Below, in pieces: positions 31,339 through 35,669 of a stretch of 35,669 bases of DNA. Location: positions 82,370 through 118,038 of the forward strand of contig SCSN01000008.1 in NCBI GenBank assembly GCA_004322205.1, read 5' to 3'. Below the pieces are notes generated by a model. That model searched no databases and was not told the origin of the DNA. It saw only the letters and a program-made list of their open reading frames with translations. A program made the position numbers and the translations under genes. The number at the start of each line of letters is the position of its first letter. Within the stretch, counting starts at the first letter, position 1. Source of the stretch: Patescibacteria group bacterium. GTDB lineage: Bacteria; Patescibacteriota; Minisyncoccia; Phycocordibacterales; Zambryskibacteraceae.

Positions 31339-32169
31339 TTAATCAGCCCAGATAACGAAGGTGAAAACTTTTTCTCCTCGTCCGAGGTCGCGTTCATAAA
31401 GAGAACTGCGTCCGTCACGAGCGGTGCGGATAACCCGGCCCCACTCTCGCGGGCTGTTGAGATCAAGCTCTTCGAGGTTAGCGCGAGCAAGTGCCAGTGC
31501 TCCTGCGGCCGTTCCACGTCTGTCACTCAAGAGTGTGGCGCTTGAGTCAAGGTGAGCGTATATAGTCTCAAGTTGCTCGTAGTCGTGGTTGTTCGGATGC
31601 TCGTTGCTTAACTGTCCGTTGATGGTTCCGTCTGGGTCACCACTGTAATCCATGCAGGATCCGAGGTTGGAATTGTAGAAGTCTTCATCTTGGTGATCAA
31701 GCCCGAAGGTATGTCCAACCTCCTGGCACATCACGAAACCTCTCCATCCCGGTGTGTTATATCTGCTGGTGTTGAAGTATGTATCATTGACCCTCACCGT
31801 CCCTTTTGTGATATGGCTGCCGCTTATCCAAATAGATGCGATGCCAAGCCATCCATTGTTACCGTATCTGTTACTACACACTTCCACGCGTCCGTTTGTT
31901 GCTCTGCACCGTCGCGAGTCCGTCGAGCCGGAAACAACCGTGGTGTTTAGAATCGAAGATTGTGTCCAGTCACCAGATGCCGTGGCGAGAAACGGGTCCC
32001 ACGCGAATGAGACGTTATCACCGAGCTTAAGCGTAAACGGATTTACCGTTCGCGCCCAGTGATAACTACCCCACGAATGGCTTGCGTCCGCGACCAAAGT
32101 GAATGCGCCGACGAGCGAGAGCAGAGTAACCACTGTTACCAATCTGTTGAGGTGAGAAAATCTAAACAT
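31339..32169 (-). CDS. Secreted metzincin-like protease with Gln in place of the first zinc His
   Basis: About 276 residues. Signal peptide (LVTVVTLLSLVGAFTLVADA), then a metalloprotease domain with CQEVGHTFGLDHQ, where the normal HExxHxxGxxH becomes QEVGHTFGLDH, and a Met-turn SCMDYSG. Cysteines (RRCRAT, EVCSN, VMCQE, GSCMD) could form disulfides. Relatives with the CQExGH form are, to my recollection, found in several bacteria, so this is probably a family trait rather than a mutation. Catalytic activity is uncertain. Start ATG 32169; the ORF track uses a TTG three codons earlier. Confidence 0.7.
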   Translation of the reverse strand: MFRFSHLNRLVTVVTLLSLVGAFTLVADASHSWGSYHWARTVNPFTLKLGDNVSFAWDPFLATASGDWTQSSILNTTVVSGSTDSRRCRATNGRVEVCSNRYGNNGWLGIASIWISGSHITKGTVRVNDTYFNTSRYNTPGWRGFVMCQEVGHTFGLDHQDEDFYNSNLGSCMDYSGDPDGTINGQLSNEHPNNHDYEQLETIYAHLDSSATLLSDRRGTAAGALALARANLEELDLNSPREWGRVIRTARDGRSSLYERDLGRGEKVFTFVIWAD

Positions 32170-32213
32170 GGTAGACAAAATTGCTCTGAATTCTTGCGAC
32201 CTTTGTTGCGCTG

Positions 32214-32243
32214 ATTATACTGGACCTCACTCCATCCTGTCAA
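32214..32243 (-). promoter_or_regulatory. Promoter of the metzincin-like gene
   Basis: Minus strand TTGACA (32243-32238), an 18-base spacer, TATAAT (32219-32214); leader of about 40 bases without a clear Shine-Dalgarno site. Confidence 0.75.
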
Positions 32244-32331
32244 TTTTATTTTTAACAGCCTGGGTTTGAGAGAGCTTTAGTAAAAAATAGAGCCTAGGAA
32301 CTCGTTAATTTCGCGCTGTTCCAAGTCACAA

Positions 32332-32421
32332 AAGTATCTCTTCCTCATAAAGCGCTGTAGCCGGCGGGGCAGGGAACCCGTTTAGAGAAAATTGGGTAGG
32401 TTGGTTGTATGGAAAAAGCGG
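32332..32421 (+). pseudogene. Remnant of a second copy of the 30648-type gene
   Basis: The plus frame reads KYLFLIKRCSRRGREPV, TAG, RKLGRLVVWKKR. This parallels the end of the 30648 protein (ILRRAEPIERRAGKLVVWKKR), and a 16-base identity (TGGTTGTATGGAAAAA) is shared at 31246 and 32402. The rest of the gene is gone. The surrounding stretch 32179-32515 otherwise shows no gene, only A/G-rich TAGAAGAAAA-type low complexity (32455-32500). Confidence 0.45.
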
Positions 32422-32515
32422 AAAGGTAACCTCTCCCGGTTCTGCTTTCTGGAAGAAAAAATAGAATAAGTAGAAGAAAAAGTAGAATAAAAAGTGACAA
32501 GCAAAAACTTTATAG

Positions 32516-32549
32516 TTCATCCAACAATTCCATGGAATTGTTGGATGAA
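32516..32549. repeat. 34-bp perfect palindrome, left copy
   Basis: Centre CAACAATTCCA and its complement, outer arms TTCATC/GATGAA. It lies 22 bases past the end of the ArsR-type gene. The central 22 bp are identical to the copy at 32872. Confidence 0.85.
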
Positions 32550-32571
32550 GGAGGTTTCGGTGTTTGATGGT

Positions 32572-32838
32572 TTAATGGGTAAAAAGTGTCAATGCTCTTG
32601 AGAAGTCTCGAGGCATCTTGCGATTGAGATAGTAAAAAACATGCCCGGCCCTGCCCTCAACTTCCAAGACATCCAGTTTCTGAAGCATAACCAGATGATT
32701 GGAAGTTGCCGTCAGCGAAATTTTAAGTGCCGCAGCAATATCACCGACATTCATTTTCTGACCATCTGATAGCAAATCAATTATTTTAAGCCGGTTGATA
32801 TTACCTAAGATCTTAAACACCACTGTCCATCTTTTCAT
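32572..32838 (-). CDS. ArsR-family winged-helix regulator
   Basis: About 88 residues. Winged-helix DNA-binding fold: FKILGNINRLKIIDLLSDGQ (helices 1-2), MNVGDIAAALKISLTATSNH (HTH with recognition helix TATSNHLVMLQKL), and the wing VEGRAGHVFYYLN. No CxC metal site is visible; the recognition-helix region lacks cysteine, so a non-metal or different signal is likely. The ATG at 32838 is set by TACAAT exactly six bases upstream. A 34-bp palindrome lies just upstream of the promoter and a second downstream of the gene, suggesting autoregulation. Confidence 0.8.
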   Translation of the reverse strand: MKRWTVVFKILGNINRLKIIDLLSDGQKMNVGDIAAALKISLTATSNHLVMLQKLDVLEVEGRAGHVFYYLNRKMPRDFSRALTLFTH

Positions 32839-32844
32839 CATTTT

Positions 32845-32850
32845 ATTGTA
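32845..32850 (-). promoter_or_regulatory. -10 box of the ArsR-type gene
   Basis: TACAAT, six bases, ATG on the minus strand. The palindrome at 32872-32905 covers the expected -35 region. Confidence 0.55.
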
Positions 32851-32871
32851 GCACATTTGATCTACTCATAA

Positions 32872-32905
32872 TTTACTCAACAATTCCATGGAATTGTTGA
32901 GTAAA
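32872..32905. repeat. 34-bp perfect palindrome, right copy (candidate operator)
   Basis: Same 22-bp core as the left copy, but outer arms TTTACT/AGTAAA, so the flanks differ yet remain fully self-complementary. It lies upstream of the ArsR-type gene and between it and the divergent sialidase-like gene. Confidence 0.85.
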
Positions 32906-33002
32906 AATGTTGTGGTTTGTGGTGGGGCGGGAATCTTGACCACAGATATCATTTGGTGAAGCAGAAGATATTTGCTAGTATTGCGCTTAATTATCTTTCG
33001 TA

Positions 33003-33935
33003 ATGCAGAGTGAATTTATTTTCGAAAAGGCACCGTTTGATTCTTGCCACGCCTCGACGATTGCAGAGTCGGAAGGCAAGCTGGTGGCTGCTTGGTTCGC
33101 AGGGACAAGAGAAGGCAATCCCGACGTCGGTATCTGGCTTGCGCAAAAAAATGCAGATGGCTGGACTGAACCAAGGGAAGTTGCAAACGGCGCGGGGTCC
33201 GGAGGTGTCAGATACCCCTGCTGGAATCCGGTTCTATTTCAGCCTACTCGTGGGCCGCTTCTTCTTTTTTATAAAGTTGGCGCCGACCCCTCTTCGTGGT
33301 GGGGAATGCTTATGACATCGGAGGATGGCGGGAGAACGTGGTCAAACCCCAGACGACTTCCGAACGGGATTCTAGGTCCTATAAAGAATAAACCTATACA
33401 GATTGGCCGCGATATTATATGCCCTTCAAGCACGCAAGATGACGGTTGGAGAGTCCGCTTCGAGCATTTAAGTGATTTTGGAGAGACTTGGCAGACCACT
33501 GGTCCCGTAAACGATGGTAAAAAAATAAGCGCCATTCAGCCGGCAATCCTTCATCATACTGACGGCATTCTTCAGGCCGTAGGAAGAACTAGGCAAGGAA
33601 GAATTTTTTCCATTAAATCATCTGACGTGGGGAGAATATGGGGTGAGATGACTCTTCTTGATGTCCCTAATCCAGATTCCGGCATAGATGCGCTTACCTT
33701 GCGGGACGGAAGACATCTTATGGTTTATAACCATACGAAAGTCGGCCGCAGTCCTCTCAACGCGGCGGTGTCTCTGGACGGAGAGAAGTGGGATATGATT
33801 TTGACTCTTGAGGGCGGCGACGGTGAGTTTTCGTACCCGGCGGTAATTCAGACTTCCGACGACACGGTACATATCACATACACTTGGAAACGTAAACGGA
33901 TTAAACACTTAACATTAGATTCGCAAACGCTTTAA
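33003..33935 (+). CDS. BNR-repeat sialidase-like protein
   Basis: 310 residues without a signal peptide, so probably cytosolic. Several Asp-box-type repeats of a six-bladed propeller are visible: TSEDGGRTWS, LSDFGETWQ, SSDVGRIWG and SLDGEKWD. The opening SCHASTIAESEGKLVAAWFA followed by GTREGNPDVGIWLA and the GVRYPCWNPVLF segment match the BNR_2 (sialidase-like) group. These include exo-sialidases and many proteins of unknown activity. The gene diverges from the ArsR-type regulator and shares the candidate operator region. A nearby kdsB-type gene hints at keto-sugar metabolism, but a link is speculative. Confidence 0.75.
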   Translation: MQSEFIFEKAPFDSCHASTIAESEGKLVAAWFAGTREGNPDVGIWLAQKNADGWTEPREVANGAGSGGVRYPCWNPVLFQPTRGPLLLFYKVGADPSSWWGMLMTSEDGGRTWSNPRRLPNGILGPIKNKPIQIGRDIICPSSTQDDGWRVRFEHLSDFGETWQTTGPVNDGKKISAIQPAILHHTDGILQAVGRTRQGRIFSIKSSDVGRIWGEMTLLDVPNPDSGIDALTLRDGRHLMVYNHTKVGRSPLNAAVSLDGEKWDMILTLEGGDGEFSYPAVIQTSDDTVHITYTWKRKRIKHLTLDSQTL

Positions 33936-33991
33936 GTTTCCGATTTGCTCTCACGTTGACCAACGCAAGCAGAGGCAGGCAATTTATACAA

Positions 33992-34022
33992 AAAGAAAAC
34001 CCGCTTCAACATAGAGAGCGGG
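33992..34022 (-). terminator. Terminator of the small gene at 34041
   Basis: Minus strand CCCGCT pairs with AGCGGG, then TTTTCTTTTT. Confidence 0.7.
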
Positions 34023-34040
34023 CTCTCCGCAGGAGGCGAG

Positions 34041-34241
34041 TCATCGACCGTGGTTTTTCCACCTATCTAGGGCTCGAACCGCTTGCCTGAAGGTAAGATC
34101 ACCCTCTCGGTAAGCGTTGAGAATACTCCCGGGGTGCAGAGTAAAGCCCTTCTTGAGAGATTTCGGCTTACGCTGAAGTTTCTTGATGCCGGCGTTGACC
34201 TGCTCTACCACTTTCTCCCAGTCGGTATGTTTTGCTGACAT
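34041..34241 (-). CDS. Small basic protein of unknown function
   Basis: The 66 residues are helical and basic (KVVEQVNAGIKKLQRKPKSL, then LTFRQAVRALDRWKNHGR). No family recognised; the C-terminal part could be a helix-turn-helix, but the evidence is weak. GGAGG precedes the ATG, TTGACA (34314-34309) lies upstream with a TACAAC-like -10, and a terminator follows, so it fits the SD-type single-gene class. A tRNA-like GGTTCGAGCCC inside it is part of the coding sequence. Confidence 0.6.
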   Translation of the reverse strand: MSAKHTDWEKVVEQVNAGIKKLQRKPKSLKKGFTLHPGSILNAYREGDLTFRQAVRALDRWKNHGR

Positions 34242-34404
34242 TGCCAGCCTCCACGTAAAGATTTAACCCGCGTTATCCTTTGCTGTTGTATCAAATATAT
34301 ATATAACCTGTCAAGTATTGGCTCCAACTGCTTGACAACCTATCCGCCTAAATGACTTCAGGCGGGGTTCAGAATCCTTGATTTGGTCTCGTGTTCAGAG
34401 GGGA

Positions 34405-34968
34405 TTAGAGTTTAGTGTTTTCTTGCTCTTGCTGTTTAAGGTAAATGAGTGTGTCATATCCATTAGTCACTCTATCTTCTTTTTTAACACCCAGACTCTC
34501 AAGAAAAGCAAGTAGTTCGTTCTGAACCATCTCGGCGTTTTCGTCTTCAGTAATCTTTTCTACCTCAATAAATGAACCCAGTTCTTTTACTTCATCTAGA
34601 CAGATTTCGTAATTTCTGTATTTAGCTTTTCTTCTTACCTTATGAATTTCTACTACTGGCTCGTAGCCCATAAGTAACAGAGCTTCTCTAAATTCTATTG
34701 GGTCTGCTATCTCCGTCTCTCTTTCTAAAGAGTCAAATTCGTTTGTCTTAGGTTGCTTGAGAGTAAAGATGTACTTACCATTAGTTTCTCTTATGCGAAG
34801 TATGTTTTTGTCAGGCTGGAATTTACCATAGTCTCCGTAATTTTCGTCAACAAATGTCTGGTCGTTTTGGATAATTGGTTCAGATAAAACGACTTCCAAA
34901 GCTTTCAGCTTCTGAGTTAGCTCTTTTAGGTTTCCAACTTTTGCTTTTACTTCTATTTCCTTTCTCAT
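34405..34968 (-). CDS. CYTH-domain protein (class IV adenylyl cyclase / triphosphatase family)
   Basis: 187 residues. CYTH tunnel-fold signatures: the N-terminal EIEVKAKV (ExExK), ILRIRETNGKYIFTLKQP (triphosphate-binding basic residues), ERETEI, VRRKAKYRNYEICLDEVKEL and GSFIEVEK. These enzymes bind triphosphates; CyaB-like members make cAMP and others hydrolyse tripolyphosphate or thiamine triphosphate. Which applies here cannot be told. The gene is more AT-rich than the housekeeping block, which may indicate transfer. TAGTAT lies exactly six bases before the ATG. Confidence 0.85.
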   Translation of the reverse strand: MRKEIEVKAKVGNLKELTQKLKALEVVLSEPIIQNDQTFVDENYGDYGKFQPDKNILRIRETNGKYIFTLKQPKTNEFDSLERETEIADPIEFREALLLMGYEPVVEIHKVRRKAKYRNYEICLDEVKELGSFIEVEKITEDENAEMVQNELLAFLESLGVKKEDRVTNGYDTLIYLKQQEQENTKL

Positions 34969-34974
34969 ACGAAA

Positions 34975-34980
34975 ATACTA
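34975..34980 (-). promoter_or_regulatory. -10 box of the CYTH gene
   Basis: TAGTAT, six bases, ATG on the minus strand. Confidence 0.55.
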
Positions 34981-35000
34981 AACCAACTCACTTAAAAAGA

Positions 35001-35027
35001 AAACCCGCCTCCGTGAGGATTTGGGTT
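35001..35027 (-). terminator. Terminator of the small zinc-ribbon gene at 35052
   Basis: Minus strand AAACCC/GGGTTT and CCTC/GAGG form a stem, followed by TCTTTTTAAG. Confidence 0.6.
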
Positions 35028-35051
35028 TCTCACTGGTGACAGCAGCTCTTG

Positions 35052-35210
35052 CTACAGTTGCGCGTCTAGATCAGCGCATCGGCTTGAGCAGTACACCGCC
35101 AGCTGATTTGGAGGGATGGGGTTGTTACAGCTCTCGCGCTCGCATCGTCTGCCTCTAGGATTGGTCATGGGAGTGAGCAAGCCTCTGTCGCCGCACACCG
35201 AGCATCCCAA
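35052..35210 (-). CDS. Small zinc-ribbon protein, start uncertain
   Basis: The C-terminal frame reads CSVCGDRG, then RRCERESCNNPIPPNQLAVY and CSSRCADLDAQL, giving CxxC, CxxxxC and CxxxC knuckles for one or two zinc sites. Possible starts are TTG 35210 (includes the first CxxC) or ATG 35168 (38 residues). Upstream, the frame runs on into repeat-like sequence (to 35492) that does not look like protein, so the 5' end may have been altered by repeats. A terminator follows the stop. Confidence 0.45.
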   Translation of the reverse strand: MGCSVCGDRGLLTPMTNPRGRRCERESCNNPIPPNQLAVYCSSRCADLDAQL

Positions 35211-35335
35211 GCCGCCGCCAAAAATCCCGTCCGTCCGAGCGAGGGTGCGGTGGAAGGGGGGTGTGGGGGGGAATTCCGCCGCACCCGAGCAAAAAATAGA
35301 GGCCAGCCCCGCCGCCTGCTCTGTCAGGAGCAGAA

Positions 35336-35451
35336 GCCAACAAAAAAGTTTTCTTTTCCTTTTACCTGCCCGCCGAAGCCTCGGCGCAGGCGGGGAAGAA
35401 AAAATCCGGCGCGCGCAAATCAGGAAAAGCAAAGAAAACTTTTTTGCTGGC
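35336..35451. repeat. MITE-like element with 21-bp inverted ends
   Basis: Ends 35336-35356 and 35431-35451 are inverted repeats with 20 of 21 matches. Inside are CCCGCC/GGCGGG arms (35369-35394) enclosing CGCCGA/TCGGCG (35371-35386). No gene is seen inside. Confidence 0.55.
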
Positions 35452-35557
35452 TGGCGAGCGTCAGCTCGCGGCGGCGGGGCGGCTTCATTCATCGGGGGTT
35501 TGCCGGAAATGGGTTCGGATTTCGTTCAGGGTATGGAGCCAAATTGGATGATACGAA

Positions 35558-35643
35558 CTCATTTTTTGAAAATGAGAGTGTTCGCTCGCCCAGCCCCGCC
35601 ACAAGCGGGGCTGGGCTCGCTTTCGCGACGGCTTCGCCGTCGC
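35558..35643. repeat. Three adjacent palindromes at the right edge
   Basis: CTCATTTT/AAAATGAG (35558-35576), GCCCAGCCCCGC/GCGGGGCTGGGC (35588-35615) and GCGACGGC/GCCGTCGC (35625-35643). 35452-35669 shows no credible gene on either strand. Confidence 0.6.
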
Positions 35644-35669
35644 TCTGGCGGGAAATGAAGCGAATTTTA

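Noticed and set aside
32326-32520. 64-codon minus ORF rich in Phe/Tyr
   Set aside because: The hydrophobic part is the reverse of an A/G-rich low-complexity tract, and its start lies inside a palindrome.
34055-34090. tRNA T-arm-like GGTTCGAGCCC on the minus strand
   Set aside because: It is part of the coding frame of the gene at 34041, and no acceptor, D or anticodon arms can be built around it.
35116-35658. 180-codon plus-strand ORF at the right edge
   Set aside because: It crosses several palindromic repeats and has a composition of repeat DNA; no protein pattern.
1-35669. CRISPR array, rRNA genes, tRNA genes, transposase genes
   Set aside because: No regularly spaced direct repeats, no rRNA core sequence, no foldable tRNA and no DDE or HUH transposase motif were found by eye on either strand; a covariance-model and HMM scan would be decisive.

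Overview
The window looks like chromosome from a Candidate Phyla Radiation (Patescibacteria, probably Parcubacteria-like) genome, roughly half GC. This rests on the compact housekeeping set, an rpsP-khpA-trmD cluster without rimM or rplS, many very small membrane or zinc-ribbon proteins, genes read from promoters that touch their start codons, and many short palindromic intergenic repeats. No database search was possible, so the lineage is an inference.

Layout. 1-1371 is the C-terminal part of an SMC ATPase. 1.6-5.7 kb holds RNase R (minus), a small membrane protein, ribosomal protein S16, KhpA and TrmD. 5.7-16.0 kb is a core gene-expression block: a strong promoter and a structured ~270-nt leader, then rpoB, rpoC, dnaG and rpoD, closed by a terminator. 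16.2-23.5 kb is a mosaic: a membrane protein, a 37-codon stub of a UvrD-type helicase, a RecB-like nuclease, a DsbA-like protein diverging from uppP, a DEDD exonuclease, HisRS, a zinc-ribbon protein and a NUDIX-like protein. 23.7-27.0 kb is an envelope block: PH-domain protein, CAP/SCP-domain protein, DUF378 protein and a secreted peptidoglycan-binding/FN3-like protein. 27.0-30.6 kb mixes tiny and decayed genes with a GT-B-like glycosyltransferase, KdsB and a DoxX-like protein. 30.6-35.7 kb holds a transglutaminase-like protein, a secreted metzincin-like protein, an ArsR-type regulator between two matching palindromes, a BNR/sialidase-like protein, a CYTH protein, small unknowns and a repeat-rich end.

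Two gene architectures recur. In the first, a TATAAT-like -10 box sits exactly six bases before the start codon (at least ten cases), which predicts leaderless mRNAs; most of these are housekeeping or enzyme genes. In the second, a gene stands alone with a TTGACA/TATAAT promoter, a leader of a few tens of bases, a strong Shine-Dalgarno site and usually its own hairpin terminator; these are mostly unknown small or membrane proteins. Using these signatures I found a 42-codon gene missing from the ORF track and several decayed genes. The best leads for something undescribed are this two-class expression logic, a shared promoter-proximal element (GCAGGTCGAA) with switch-like pairing before the PH-domain gene, the structured rpoB leader, and the twin palindromes around the ArsR gene.
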